64,000 nucleotides of DNA from DASQFQ01 sp038238015 (GCA_038238015.1 JBBRYA010000009.1:16102-80101); one strand, 5' to 3'; shown: positions 9,192 to 18,886, numbered from the stretch's first letter. The notes: generated from the letters alone by a model not told the origin. Made by a program: numbers and translations.

Positions 9192-10213
9192 GGGTGCGGT
9201 GCGTAGTCAGGCGGCCGCAGGCGGCGGCCGAAGACGCGGTGCGACCAGGCCTGGTAGGCGAGCACGAACGGCAGCAGCGCCCCGGCGACGATCGCCATCG
9301 CGGTCAGGGTGTAGGAGCCCGACGCCGTCGCGTGGAGGGTCAGGCTGTTGGCCGGGTTCGTGCTGGAGATCATCACGTGCGGGAACAGGTCCGCGAACAG
9401 CGCGCAGAACAGCAGCGCGATGGCGCCGGAGGTCGCGAGCACGGCGAGCGGCGGACGGCGGGCGGCGAGCACGACGGCCGCGATCACCAGCACCCCGGCG
9501 GCGATCGCGCAGGCGAGCGACAGCGGCTCGATGCCCGCCCGGTCGGCCTGGGTGACGAGCGTCCAGACGAGGAAGGCGATGCTCGTCACCGCGGCGGCGA
9601 CGCCCGTGACGCGCGCCGCATGCAGCGCGCGCGCCACCATCGGCCCCTCGACGCGCAGCGCGAGGAAGATCGCGCCGTGGAAGAGAAACAGGGTGAGCGT
9701 CGTCAGGCCGCCGAGCAGCGCGTAGGGGCCGAGCAGATCGCCGAGCCCGCCGGTCGCCTCGCCCTTGCCGTCGATCGGCGTGCCGCGCACGATGTTCGCC
9801 CACACGACGCCCCACAGCAGCGCGGGCAGCGCGCTGCCGATGATCGCGGCCCACTCCCAGCCGCCGCGCCACGCCGGGCTGTCCTCCTTGCCCCAGAACT
9901 CGAAGGCGACCCCGCGCAGGATCAGCCCGACCAGGATCAGCAGCGGGATGAAGTAGAAGCCGGAGAACAGCGTCGCGTACCAGCCGGGGAACGCCGCGAA
10001 GGTCCCCGCCGCCGCCACGATCAGCCACACCTGGTTGGCGTCCCACCACGGCCCGACCGAGTGGATGACCATGCGCCGCTCGAAGCGCTCGCGTCCCACC
10101 ACGCGCGTGAGCATGATCGCGCCGTAGTCGTAGCCCTCCAGCACGAAGTAGCCGAGCCACAGCACGGAGAGCAGCAGGAACCAGATGACCTCGAGCGTCG
10201 TGTACTTGGTCAT
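9188..10213 (-). CDS. cydB: Cytochrome bd quinol oxidase subunit II
   Basis: An integral membrane protein of 341 residues with about eight hydrophobic segments. The N-terminal stretch VLEGYDYGAIML and the following HSVGPWWDANQVWLI are typical CydB motifs. With CydA it forms the high-affinity quinol oxidase used at low oxygen. It starts at ATG 10213, one base after the cydA stop. The family is often 330-380 residues, so it appears complete. Confidence 0.95.
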   Translation of the reverse strand: MTKYTTLEVIWFLLLSVLWLGYFVLEGYDYGAIMLTRVVGRERFERRMVIHSVGPWWDANQVWLIVAAAGTFAAFPGWYATLFSGFYFIPLLILVGLILRGVAFEFWGKEDSPAWRGGWEWAAIIGSALPALLWGVVWANIVRGTPIDGKGEATGGLGDLLGPYALLGGLTTLTLFLFHGAIFLALRVEGPMVARALHAARVTGVAAAVTSIAFLVWTLVTQADRAGIEPLSLACAIAAGVLVIAAVVLAARRPPLAVLATSGAIALLFCALFADLFPHVMISSTNPANSLTLHATASGSYTLTAMAIVAGALLPFVLAYQAWSHRVFGRRLRPPDYAPHP

Positions 10214-10214
10214 G

Positions 10215-11609
10215 TCAGTAGGCGAGGGCGAGGTCGGGCCGCTGGGCGGTGGGCTGCTGCTCGTCCTCGAGCGGCTCCGGCCCGTGGCGCGCCTCGCGCA
10301 GGCCGATCAGCGCCGCCACCGCGCCGAGCCCGAGGTAGATCAGCGTGAGCACGACGAGCGTGGCGACGATCGCGCCGGTCGCGACGTTCGGGGACACCGA
10401 GCTGTCGGTGCGCAGCAGCCCCTGCACCGCCCAGGGCTGGCGCCCCATTTCCGACAGGACCCACCCCGCGGTGTTGGCGACGAAGGGCAGCACGGCCGCG
10501 AGCATGGCGATCCTGAGGTAGCGCAGCGAGACCTCCAGGCGCTTGCGGCGCATCAGCAGCAGGCCGAACGCCGAGATCAGCCCGAGCAGTCCCGCGCACC
10601 CGAGCATCGTGCGAAACGACCAGTAGGTGACCGCCACCACCGGGACGTAACTGCCGGGCCCGTAGCGCCGCCGGTAGTCGCGCTGGATGTCGTTGATCCC
10701 GGTCACCTTGCCGTTCCAGCTCAGCGTCCCGATCAGCGAGAGCACGTGCGGGAGCTTCAGGTTGCGGTTGGTCTTGCCGGGGTTGGCCTTGATGGCCCCG
10801 GTCGCGAACAGCGAGAGCGAGGCGGGCGCCTCGGTGTCGAACAGCGCCTCGGCCGCGGCCATCTTCATCGGCTGTTTCTCGATCAGCCGGCGGCCGAACT
10901 CGTCGCCGCTGAAGAACACGAGCGCCGTGCCCACCAGCACCATCGGCAGCGCCATCCGCAGCGAGCGCCCGAACACGTCGACCTCGTTGCCGCGCCGCAG
11001 GTGCCACGCGCTGATCGCCACCACGACCATGCCGCCCGTGACCAGCGCGCCGAAGACGGTGTGGGGCAGCGCCATCTCGAACAACGGGTTGGTGAGCAGG
11101 GCGCCGATGTCGGTCAGGTGCGCGCGCCCGTTGGCCACCGTGGTGCCGACGGGGTACTGCATCCACGAGTTGGCTGCGAGGATGAACGTGGCCGAGAGCA
11201 CGGTCCCGATCGCCACCAGCCAGATGCACGCCAGGTGCACGCGCGGGCTCAGCCGCCCGCGCCCGAACAGCCACAGCCCGATGAACGTCGACTCCAGGAA
11301 GAACGCCGCCAGCCCCTCGATCGCCAGAGGGGCGCCGAACACGTCGCCGACGTAGCGGGAGTAGGCCGACCAGTTCATGCCGAACTGGAACTCCTGCCAC
11401 AGCCCGGTGACGACGCCGACGGCGAAGGACAGCAGCATGAACTTGCCCCAGAAGCGCGTCATGCGCAGGAGCGCCGGGTCGCCGCTGCGGAACTGGCGGG
11501 TCTGGCAGACGGCGACGAAGAACGAGAGCCCGATAGAGGTCGGGACGAACAGGAAGTGGAAGATCGTCGTCAGGCCGAAGGTCAGCCGCGCGAACTCGAG
11601 CTTGTTCAC
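10215..11609 (-). CDS. cydA: Cytochrome bd quinol oxidase subunit I
   Basis: The heme-bearing subunit, 464 residues from GTG 11609 (reading VNKLEFARLTFG). FHFLFVPTSIGLSF contains the N-terminal heme-ligand His, and GRQPWAVQGLLRT is the conserved CydA signature near the C-terminus. The periplasmic Q-loop (around NGKVTGINDIQ) is of the short type. The reading frame is open far upstream, but that part is antisense to the GH13 gene, so the GTG next to the family's usual N-terminus was chosen. It is the first gene of the cyd operon. Confidence 0.93.
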   Translation of the reverse strand: MNKLEFARLTFGLTTIFHFLFVPTSIGLSFFVAVCQTRQFRSGDPALLRMTRFWGKFMLLSFAVGVVTGLWQEFQFGMNWSAYSRYVGDVFGAPLAIEGLAAFFLESTFIGLWLFGRGRLSPRVHLACIWLVAIGTVLSATFILAANSWMQYPVGTTVANGRAHLTDIGALLTNPLFEMALPHTVFGALVTGGMVVVAISAWHLRRGNEVDVFGRSLRMALPMVLVGTALVFFSGDEFGRRLIEKQPMKMAAAEALFDTEAPASLSLFATGAIKANPGKTNRNLKLPHVLSLIGTLSWNGKVTGINDIQRDYRRRYGPGSYVPVVAVTYWSFRTMLGCAGLLGLISAFGLLLMRRKRLEVSLRYLRIAMLAAVLPFVANTAGWVLSEMGRQPWAVQGLLRTDSSVSPNVATGAIVATLVVLTLIYLGLGAVAALIGLREARHGPEPLEDEQQPTAQRPDLALAY

Positions 11610-11720
11610 GCGGGAAGCATTCCCCAGCGCGCGGTCGGAAGCAAACCCGCTCACCCAGCGGCTGACCACGGGCGTATGCTGGCCCAGGGGGCTGGGTCCG
11701 GTCGAGGGGAGCTGAGGGTC

Positions 11721-14700
11721 ATGGTGTGGGTCGCGCGTCGCGTCGGGTTGGGCGTCCTGCTCGTGCTGCTGGCGGCCTGGCTCGCGCCGCAGGCTCAGGC
11801 CGCGACCCACAGGGCCGCGGCGCTCGAGGTCACGCGCCTCGCCTCGGCGCCCGCCGCGGTGCCGGCCGGCGCCGGCCTTCGCGTCACGGGCCGCGTCGCC
11901 AACCGGCGCGGTCGCCGCGCCGGCGCGGGGCGGCTGGGCTTCAGCCTGCGCCGCAACCCGCGCCGCGGCGGCGTCGCGCTTCGCGCGGTCAGGGTCCGGA
12001 CGCTGCGGGGCGGGCACAGCGGCCGCTTCTCGCTGCGCCTGACGGTCCCGCGCAGCCTGCCCGCGGGTCGCTACCTGCTGGTCGCGTGCGCGCGGCGCGG
12101 CGGGACCCGGCGGCCCAGCTGCCGGACGCGCCCCCTCACGGTGACGCGGCCCGCGGCGGCACCGGCTCCGGGCCCGGCGGCGGGAGGCACGACGACGCCG
12201 GCGGCCGGCGGCGGCGAGGCCTCCGGAGCTCAGCAGAGCCTGCGCGCGCCGCTGACCGGCGAGAACTTCTACTTCGTCATGGCCGACCGCTTCGAGAACG
12301 GCTCGCAGGCCAACGACCGCGGCGGGCTTCCCGACGACCGCCTCCAGTCCGGCTACGACCCGACCCACAAGGGCTTCTACCACGGCGGAGACCTCAAGGG
12401 GATGCGCGACCGGCTCGACTACATCAAGGGCCTCGGTACGACCGCGATCTGGCTCACGCCGAGCTTCAAGAACAAGCCGGTGCAGGGGCCCCCCGGTCAG
12501 GAGACGGCGGGCTACCACGGCTACTGGATCACCGACTTCACGCAGATCGATCCGCACCTGGGGAGCAACGCCGATCTCGCGAGCCTCATCCAGGCCGCCC
12601 ACGAGCGCGGCATGAAGGTGTTCTTCGACATCATCACCAACCACACCGCCGACGTCATCACCTATGACCAGAAGCCCGGCGGCCCGGCCCCCTACGGCTA
12701 CGTCTCCAAGGACGCGAGCCCGTACCGGACGGCCGCCGGGAACCCGTTCGACGACCGCGACTTCGCCGGCACGCCGGCCTTCCCGCCGCTCAGCGCGGAC
12801 ACGAGCTTCCCGTTCGTCCCGAAGAACCCGGCCGGGAGCGAGAACCCCGGCAACGTCAACCACAAGGTGCCGGAGTGGCTCAACGACGTCACCGCCTACC
12901 ACAACCGCGGCGACACGACGTTCACCGGGGAGAACTCCCAGTACGGGGACTTCTTCGGGCTCGACGACCTCTTCACCGAGCAGCCGCGCGTGCTCGACGG
13001 GATGACCGACATCTACAAGACGTGGATCCGCGACTTCGGCATCGACGGCTTCCGGATCGACACGATGAAGCACGTCAACGACGAGTTCTGGCAGACCTTT
13101 GCGCCGCGGATCCTCGACTACGCCCACAGCCAGGACAAGAAGTCCTTCTTCCTCTTCGGCGAGGTGTTCGACACCACCAAGACCTTCACGTCGCACTTCA
13201 CGACCCACGACCGCGTGCAGGCGGTGCTCGACTTCCCGTTCCAGGCGGCGGCGCAGCGCTTCGCCGCGAGCTCGGGTGCGACAAGCTCCCTGCGCGACTT
13301 CTTCCTGGGCGACGACTGGTACACCGACGCCGACTCCAACGCCTACCAGCTGCCGACCTTCCTCGGCAACCACGACATGGGCCGCATCGGGCTCTTCCTG
13401 CGCCAGGCCAACCCCGGCGCGCCGGACGCCGAGATCCTCAAGCGCGACCGGCTCGCCCACGAGCTCATGTACTTCTCGCGCGGCAACCCCGTCGTCTACT
13501 ACGGCGACGAGCAGGGCTTCGTCGGCGACGGCGGCGACCAGGACGCCCGGCAGGACATGTTCCCGAGCCAGGTGGCGAGCTACAACGACGACGACCTGAT
13601 CGGCACGAGCGCGACCACCGCGGACTCGAACTTCGACCCGTCGCATCCGCTCTACCGGGACATCGCCCGGCTCGCGACGGTGACCCGCGAGCACCCGGCG
13701 CTGCGCGACGGGCCCCAGCAGACCCGCTACTCGAGCGACGGCCCGGGCGTCTTCGCGTTCTCGCGCCTGGACCGCGGCGCGCAGCGCGAGTACGTGGTCG
13801 CGCTCAACAACGCGACGCAGCCGAAGACCGCGTTCATCCCGACCTCGGCGGGGCGCGCCGCCGGCTTCGATCTCGTCTACGGCGACGCCGCCGCCACGGC
13901 GACGACCGATCCGGGCCGGCGCCTGCCCGTGGTCGTGCCGGCACTGTCGGCGGTGGTCTACCGCTCGAGCGCCGCGATCCCCACCAGCGATTCCGCGCCC
14001 GACATCGGGCTCGCCCCGCTGCCCGAGGGCGGCGACGCGCGCGACCGGGCGGAGGTCCGCGCGTTCGTCGACGGCCGCTCGTTCTACGACGTGACCTTCC
14101 AGCGCCGGATCGGCGACGGCGCGTGGACCGCGATCGGCACCGACGACAACGATCCCTACCGGGTCTTCGACGACATCGCCGACCTCGCGCCGGGCACGAA
14201 GGTCCAGTACCGCGCGATCGTGCTCGACAACGGCGGGCACACGCGCACGAGTGACACCGGCGAGCTCACGGTCGCCGAGCCCGCGATCGAGCTGACCTCA
14301 CCGGCGCAGGACGGCCGCGTGCGCGATCGTGTTCAGCTCGGTGCCACGGCGGTGCCCGACCACAACGACTACTCGGCGACGTTCCAGCGCAGCGTCTCCG
14401 GCGGCGATTGGACCGACGTCGCGACCGACGACTCACAGCCGGTCTACAGCGCCGAGGACGACGCGTCCGCGCTGGCGCCGGGGACCGAGGTCCGCTACCG
14501 CGCGGTGCTCACCTACGCCGCCGGGCGCACGGTGACGAGCGCGACGCGCACCGTCCACGTCGCGACGCCCGTGAGCACCGCGGTCATCCACTACAACCGC
14601 CCCGCCGCCGACTACGCCGACTGGGGCCTGCATCTCTTCGGCGACGGCAAGGCCGGCCGGGACACGGACTGGAACGCGCCCCGCCAGCGTAACGGCGTCG

Positions 14701-14897
14701 ACGGCTACGGAGCGTTCTTCGACATCCCCCTCGCCGACGACTCCAAGCCGCTGAACTTCATCGTCCACCGGCCCAGCGGCGACTCCGTGCCCGCGACCCG
14801 CGAGCCCGGCGGCGACCGCTCGTTCATCCCGATCGACCACCCGGAGATCTGGCTCAAGCAGGGCGACCCGGCGATCTACTACCAACCGCCCTCCTAG
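11721..14897 (+). CDS. Secreted GH13 alpha-amylase/pullulanase-like enzyme with C-terminal starch-binding domain
   Basis: A 1058-residue secreted glycoside hydrolase. Signal peptide residues 1-28 (GLGVLLVLLAAWLA core, AQA cut site); an Arg-rich beta domain follows at about 30-150. The GH13 barrel (about 175-755) shows IITNHTADV, nucleophile Asp447 in GFRIDTMKH, acid/base Glu481 in LFGEVFD and Asp552 in GNHDMG, so all three catalytic carboxylates are present. Two Ig-like modules lie at about 760-945. Residues about 952-1058 (VIHYNRP, GWGLHLFGDG) resemble the pullulanase-associated CBM41/PUD domain. It likely degrades alpha-glucans outside the cell. ATG 11721 follows GAGGGGAGCTGAGG. Confidence 0.9.
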   Translation: MVWVARRVGLGVLLVLLAAWLAPQAQAATHRAAALEVTRLASAPAAVPAGAGLRVTGRVANRRGRRAGAGRLGFSLRRNPRRGGVALRAVRVRTLRGGHSGRFSLRLTVPRSLPAGRYLLVACARRGGTRRPSCRTRPLTVTRPAAAPAPGPAAGGTTTPAAGGGEASGAQQSLRAPLTGENFYFVMADRFENGSQANDRGGLPDDRLQSGYDPTHKGFYHGGDLKGMRDRLDYIKGLGTTAIWLTPSFKNKPVQGPPGQETAGYHGYWITDFTQIDPHLGSNADLASLIQAAHERGMKVFFDIITNHTADVITYDQKPGGPAPYGYVSKDASPYRTAAGNPFDDRDFAGTPAFPPLSADTSFPFVPKNPAGSENPGNVNHKVPEWLNDVTAYHNRGDTTFTGENSQYGDFFGLDDLFTEQPRVLDGMTDIYKTWIRDFGIDGFRIDTMKHVNDEFWQTFAPRILDYAHSQDKKSFFLFGEVFDTTKTFTSHFTTHDRVQAVLDFPFQAAAQRFAASSGATSSLRDFFLGDDWYTDADSNAYQLPTFLGNHDMGRIGLFLRQANPGAPDAEILKRDRLAHELMYFSRGNPVVYYGDEQGFVGDGGDQDARQDMFPSQVASYNDDDLIGTSATTADSNFDPSHPLYRDIARLATVTREHPALRDGPQQTRYSSDGPGVFAFSRLDRGAQREYVVALNNATQPKTAFIPTSAGRAAGFDLVYGDAAATATTDPGRRLPVVVPALSAVVYRSSAAIPTSDSAPDIGLAPLPEGGDARDRAEVRAFVDGRSFYDVTFQRRIGDGAWTAIGTDDNDPYRVFDDIADLAPGTKVQYRAIVLDNGGHTRTSDTGELTVAEPAIELTSPAQDGRVRDRVQLGATAVPDHNDYSATFQRSVSGGDWTDVATDDSQPVYSAEDDASALAPGTEVRYRAVLTYAAGRTVTSATRTVHVATPVSTAVIHYNRPAADYADWGLHLFGDGKAGRDTDWNAPRQRNGVDGYGAFFDIPLADDSKPLNFIVHRPSGDSVPATREPGGDRSFIPIDHPEIWLKQGDPAIYYQPPS

Positions 14898-14924
14898 GCG
14901 GCGGCCGTGCTGGGCGCCCGGGCG

Positions 14925-15089
14925 CTACCAAGGACGTCGGCAAGGGCACCGGCCTCGGGCTGGCGACGGCGCGCAGCATCGTCGTCGCCCGCCACGACGG
15001 CAGCCTGACCGTCGAGTCCGAGCCGGGACGCACCGTCTTCAGCGTCCGACTGCCCCTGACTCAGACCTCACCCCAGGAGGCCCAATCCG
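14925..15089 (+). pseudogene. Remnant of a histidine-kinase-type ATPase C-terminus
   Basis: Just upstream of the UBP zinc-finger gene, and in frame from 14927, the DNA reads TKDVGKGTGLGLATARSIVV and then a G-box/strand ending VFSVRLPL. This is the C-terminal part of a HATPase_c domain (G2 box GKGTGLGL). No start codon or N-terminal kinase part exists; the GH13 gene ends 27 bp before it. In relatives a cyclic-nucleotide-binding ATPase/kinase commonly precedes the UBP protein (from memory). It looks like a deletion scar. Confidence 0.7.
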
Positions 15090-15404
15090 ATGGCCATCTG
15101 CACCCACCTCGACCAGGTCGAGATCACCCAGCTCCCCGAGTCCGTCGACGGCTGCGAGGACTGCCTCGCGACCGGCGGCGAGTGGATGCACCTGCGCATC
15201 TGCCTGTCCTGCGGGCGCGTCGGCTGCTGCGACAGCTCGCCAAGTCAGCACGCGAGCAAGCACGCGGCGGCGACCGAGCACCCGCTGATCCGCTCGCTGC
15301 AGCCCGGCGAGGACTGGTCGTGGTGCTTCCAGGACGAGCAGGGCATGCTGATCGACGGGATCAACGGCGAGACGCGCATCCCGCCCTCGCCGCTGGGGGG
15401 CTGA
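15090..15404 (+). CDS. UBP-type zinc finger protein
   Basis: A 104-residue protein built as a single ZnF-UBP domain: paired cysteines CEDC and CLSCGRVGC, conserved histidines in QHASKHAAATEHPL, and WSWCFQDE at the end. In bacteria the family is standalone and its ligand is unproven; in eukaryotes this domain binds the ubiquitin C-terminus. AGGAGG lies about 9 nt before ATG 15090. It is convergent with the next gene, with only 2 bp between stops. Its usual upstream partner is present only as a remnant. Confidence 0.88.
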   Translation: MAICTHLDQVEITQLPESVDGCEDCLATGGEWMHLRICLSCGRVGCCDSSPSQHASKHAAATEHPLIRSLQPGEDWSWCFQDEQGMLIDGINGETRIPPSPLGG

Positions 15405-15406
15405 CG

Positions 15407-16453
15407 TCACGGCGCCGCTTCGTCGTCCCACGTCGCTTCGACCTCTGCGGTCAGCTCCTCGTCGCGCAGGCGGCGGCGGATCCGGCCGAACGCGATGACC
15501 CCGAGGATCGCGGGCAGGCCGAGCTGGAACACGCGATAGGCGAGGATGGCGGCCGCCGTGGGGGCCGCCGGCGCACCGTAGAGGACGAACAGCCCGATCA
15601 GCCCGCCCTCGGTTCCCCCGACGCCGCCCGGCGTGGGGATCAGCGCGCCCGCCTGCCCGAGCGTGTAGGCCAGGACGAACGCTCCGATCGGCGGGCCCCC
15701 GCCGCCGACGGCCTGGAAGCAGGCGCCGACCGCGGCGACGGCGAAGGCGAGATAGCCGACGCAGCCGCCGAGGAGCAGCGGATCGCGCTCGCGAAGCAGC
15801 GCGAAGCTCTCCTGCACCCCGTCGCGAAGCAGGGCCGCGAGGTGACGCCCCCACCGGGTCACGAACCCCTGCGCCTCCGAGGGCGGGCCCACCGGCAGCT
15901 GCCCGAGCCCTGCGACCGCGGCCACGGCGGTCACCGCCAGCGAGGCGGGCAGCAGCGTGCCGAGCCAGGAGGTGCCGCCCGGCAGCAGGCCCACTCCGGT
16001 CGCGGTGCCGGCGAGGATGATCGCGGCGAAGCTCGCGGCGCTCGTGAGCAGGAAGAGCGCCGCCGAGCGCGGGGTTGCAAAGGCGGTCGGCACGCCGGCC
16101 CGTCGCATCACGATCGCGCCGAGCGCCGGCCCCCCGATGCCGCCGGTCGGCAGCAGGACGTTGCTGCCCTGCTCGGCCATCGCGAGGTTCCAGCTCCCGC
16201 GCCACCCGATCCGCCGCGACACGCTTCCGCGCACCGCCGCCCAGTAGCTCAGCATCGACGCCAGGACGCACGCGAACGTGACCCCGAGCCAGACCGGGTC
16301 TGCCTGGCTGAAGCGTGCGCGGACGTCCTGGAGGCCCGGCAGCACGCTGACGACGAGCACCAGCACAGCGAGGAGCACGACCAGCCCGAGCGCGCGCCGC
16401 AGAAGCGCGGCGGAGGTCGGCACGTCCTGGGGCGCGGTCGGCTCGGCCGTCAC
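15407..16453 (-). CDS. Lysylphosphatidylglycerol synthase TM-domain/flippase-like membrane protein
   Basis: A 348-residue polytopic membrane protein with about eight hydrophobic segments, starting at GTG 16453 (VTAEPTAP). The core resembles the UPF0104/LPG_synthase_TM family (AEQGSNVLLPTGGIGGPALGA and IPTPGGVGGTEGGL motifs), found in MprF flippase domains and in putative glycolipid transporters. There is no C-terminal aminoacyl-transfer domain, so lipid flipping rather than lysylation is the more likely role. Confidence 0.8.
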   Translation of the reverse strand: MTAEPTAPQDVPTSAALLRRALGLVVLLAVLVLVVSVLPGLQDVRARFSQADPVWLGVTFACVLASMLSYWAAVRGSVSRRIGWRGSWNLAMAEQGSNVLLPTGGIGGPALGAIVMRRAGVPTAFATPRSAALFLLTSAASFAAIILAGTATGVGLLPGGTSWLGTLLPASLAVTAVAAVAGLGQLPVGPPSEAQGFVTRWGRHLAALLRDGVQESFALLRERDPLLLGGCVGYLAFAVAAVGACFQAVGGGGPPIGAFVLAYTLGQAGALIPTPGGVGGTEGGLIGLFVLYGAPAAPTAAAILAYRVFQLGLPAILGVIAFGRIRRRLRDEELTAEVEATWDDEAAP

Positions 16454-16463
16454 GCGAACGCGC

Positions 16464-16685
16464 CTACACGCGGTACAGGAAGGAGTACTCGGCCGAGGGG
16501 CCGCCCTGCGACCAGTCTTCCAGGCAGTAGCGGCACGTGCTCCCGTCGTCAGCGGGAACGTCGATTGTCTTCGGCGGCCGGCCCTCGACCACCCCGACCT
16601 CGAGGCTCCGCCCCTTGAGCGGACCGTCGCCGAGGTCCGCGGTGATCGTCGGCCCGTCAGGCTCGTCGCGATGTGGCGCGTGCAC
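16464..16685 (-). CDS. Small hypothetical protein with CxxC
   Basis: A 73-residue acidic protein from GTG 16685. It has a CRYCLEDW motif in the C-terminal half and ends in YSFLYRV. One CxxC pair alone could hold iron or zinc only by dimerising. It lies 10 bp before the flippase-like gene on the same strand, so both are probably one transcript. I do not recognise a family. Confidence 0.6.
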   Translation of the reverse strand: MHAPHRDEPDGPTITADLGDGPLKGRSLEVGVVEGRPPKTIDVPADDGSTCRYCLEDWSQGGPSAEYSFLYRV

Positions 16686-16757
16686 CGTCCCAACTTAGTG
16701 GCCGAGGAGGCGGGCGGGCCGCACACCGCGGTGAGATGATGCGGCGGATGACTCGCG

Positions 16758-17198
16758 ATGCCTGACCTCCCCGGCCACGACCTCCTCCGCGAATGGCAGG
16801 CCGCCATGGGGTCGCTCGCCGCGTCGGCCACGGGGCACGCGGACATACCCCGGCAGCTGCTCAAGCCCCTGCAGCGCCAGGGCGAGCTGCTCCAGGAGGT
16901 GCTCGAGCACGAGCGCCGGCTCCAGCGCGAGGTCGTCGGGCGCCTGCTGGCTCCCGCCGACGCGATCTTCGACCTGCTCGAGCAGAGCGGCGCCGCGCTG
17001 CACCAGCAGGCCGAGGCGCTCGAGGAGGCCGCGCGAGCGCTGGAGCAGACCGCCGCGATGGTCAAGACCCAAGCCGACCTCTTCGAGCGAACCGTCCGTG
17101 CCGTGCGCGAGCCGACCGAGCTCGCCAAGGCGGCCGCGGGCGTCGAGCCGCGCGCGGCCAAGCGGGCCAAGCCCGCAAGGCGCCCGCGCTCCGCCTGA
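16758..17198 (+). CDS. Hypothetical coiled-coil protein upstream of the sensor kinase
   Basis: A 146-residue mostly helical protein: a long run of Glu, Gln, Leu and Ala from about residue 35 to 115 reads as a coiled coil, followed by a basic Lys/Arg/Ala tail. The pattern is reminiscent of phasin or PhaE-like granule proteins, but no diagnostic motif is present. Its stop overlaps the kinase start by one base (TGATG), so it is co-translated with the kinase. Confidence 0.65.
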   Translation: MPDLPGHDLLREWQAAMGSLAASATGHADIPRQLLKPLQRQGELLQEVLEHERRLQREVVGRLLAPADAIFDLLEQSGAALHQQAEALEEAARALEQTAAMVKTQADLFERTVRAVREPTELAKAAAGVEPRAAKRAKPARRPRSA

Positions 17199-18886
17199 TG
17201 TCCCGCCCCGTGCTCGACGAGGCCCGCCTCCGGCGCCTGATCGACGCCGGGCGCGGGCTGATCTCCGAAGCCGACGTCGATGCCGTCATGCAGCAGCTCC
17301 TCGACGTCGCGCGCAAGGTCACCGGCGCGCGCTACGCGGCGGTCGGCGTCCTCGACGAGAGCCGCCAGGGGCTCGAGCGCTTCATCACGGTCGGGATCGG
17401 CGACGCGACACATCGCGCGATCGGGGAGCTGCCCCGCGGCCGCGGGATCCTGGGGCTGCTGATCGAGGAGCCCAGGCCGCTCCGGCTGGACCGCATCGGC
17501 GAGCATCCGCGGTCCTACGGGTTCCCGAGCGCGCACCCGGAGATGGAGACGTTCCTCGGCGTTCCAGTGGTGATCCGCGACGAGGTCTGGGGGAACCTCT
17601 ACCTCACCGAGAAGGAGGGCGGCGGCCCCTTCACCGACGCCGACGAGGACTCGATCGTGATCCTCGCCGACTGGGCCGCCATCGCGATCGACAAGGCCCG
17701 CCTCTATGCCGCCGTCGAGCGCCGCCGCGACCACCTCGAGCGCGCCGTGCGCAGCCTCGACACCACCGTCGCGATCGCCCAGGCGCTCGGCGGGGAGACC
17801 GACCTCGACCGCATCCTCGAGCTGATCGTCAAGCGGGCGCGGGCGCTGGTCGGCGCCCGCACGCTGGTGATCATGCTCGAGCAGGACGACGAGCTGGTCT
17901 TCGCGGCCGGCGCGGGCGACCTGCCTGAGGGCGTCCACGGCCAGCGCATGCCGATCGAGGGAACGGTGTCGGGCCACGTGCTGCGCACCCAGCGCTCCGA
18001 GCGCCACGCCGACGCCCGCGCGGCACTGCACAGCTCGCTGGGGCTTCTCGGCCTCGACGCCGACAACGCGCTGCTGGTCCCGCTCGCGTTCCGCGGGCGC
18101 TCCGTCGGCGTGCTCGTCGCCTTCGACCACCTCGGCGACGAGGCGAGCTTCGACCACGAGGACGAGCGCCTGCTCGGCGCGTTCGCGGCGAGCGCGGCGA
18201 CCGCGGTGGCGACGGGCAAGTCCGTCGAGGAACAGCGGCTGCGCCAGAGCATCGAGGCCTCCGAGCAGGAGCGCCGGCGCTGGGCCCGCGAGCTGCACGA
18301 CGAGACCCTTCAGAGCCTCGCCGGCCTGCGCGTCGGGCTCTCCGCCGCCCTCGGCGGCAGCGAGGAGCAGCTCCGCGGGGCCGTGAGGTCCGCGGTCGAG
18401 AACGTCTCCGAGGAGATCGCCAACCTACGCGCGCTCATCGTCGAGCTGCGCCCGGCTGCGCTGGACGAGTATGGCGCCGCCGCGGCGATCGAGAGCCTCG
18501 CCGAGCGCACGGCGGCACGGCAGGGGCTCGCCGTGGACACGCACGTCGACCTGGCCTGGGAGCGCGGCGAGGCCTCGACGCGGCACGTCCCTGAGCTCGA
18601 GAGCACGGTCTACCGCCTGGTGCAGGAGTCCTTGACCAACGCCGTGCGCCACGCCGGCGCGACCCGCGTCCGCATCGAGGTGACAGAGCGCGACGGCGCA
18701 CTTGACGTCGCCGTCAGCGATGACGGTCACGGCTTCGACCCCGCCCTCCGGGCCAAGGGCTTCGGCCTCATAGGGATGCGCGAGCGCGTCATGCTCGCGG
18801 ACGGGGAGCTCGACGTCGAGACCGGACCCGCCGGGACGACCGTACGCGCACGGCTGCCGGTGCGCCGGCGCGCCGCGGCCCACTAG
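17198..18886 (+). CDS. GAF-GAF sensor histidine kinase (DevS/DosS-like, NarL family)
   Basis: A soluble 562-residue kinase. Two GAF domains occupy about residues 15-170 and 195-345, then a HisKA_3 domain with the phospho-acceptor His367 in RELHDETLQSLAGL, then a HATPase_c domain with ESLTNAVRHAG (N box) and GFGLIGMRERV (G box). The architecture matches the mycobacterial DevS/DosS redox/oxygen sensors, though heme binding in GAF1 cannot be confirmed. The likely partner is the NarL-type regulator at 21511-22140, separated by one convergent gene. Stops of this gene and the next overlap tail to tail. Confidence 0.88.
   Translation: MSRPVLDEARLRRLIDAGRGLISEADVDAVMQQLLDVARKVTGARYAAVGVLDESRQGLERFITVGIGDATHRAIGELPRGRGILGLLIEEPRPLRLDRIGEHPRSYGFPSAHPEMETFLGVPVVIRDEVWGNLYLTEKEGGGPFTDADEDSIVILADWAAIAIDKARLYAAVERRRDHLERAVRSLDTTVAIAQALGGETDLDRILELIVKRARALVGARTLVIMLEQDDELVFAAGAGDLPEGVHGQRMPIEGTVSGHVLRTQRSERHADARAALHSSLGLLGLDADNALLVPLAFRGRSVGVLVAFDHLGDEASFDHEDERLLGAFAASAATAVATGKSVEEQRLRQSIEASEQERRRWARELHDETLQSLAGLRVGLSAALGGSEEQLRGAVRSAVENVSEEIANLRALIVELRPAALDEYGAAAAIESLAERTAARQGLAVDTHVDLAWERGEASTRHVPELESTVYRLVQESLTNAVRHAGATRVRIEVTERDGALDVAVSDDGHGFDPALRAKGFGLIGMRERVMLADGELDVETGPAGTTVRARLPVRRRAAAH

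Noticed and set aside
10185..11720. Long plus-strand extension in front of the GH13 signal peptide
   Set aside because: It runs antisense through cydA, and the true protein begins with a clear signal peptide at 11721.
10215..14240. Very long minus-strand open frame upstream of cydA
   Set aside because: Everything above 11609 is antisense to the GH13 gene, with Arg/Val/Glu-rich low-complexity translation. Only the CydA part is real.
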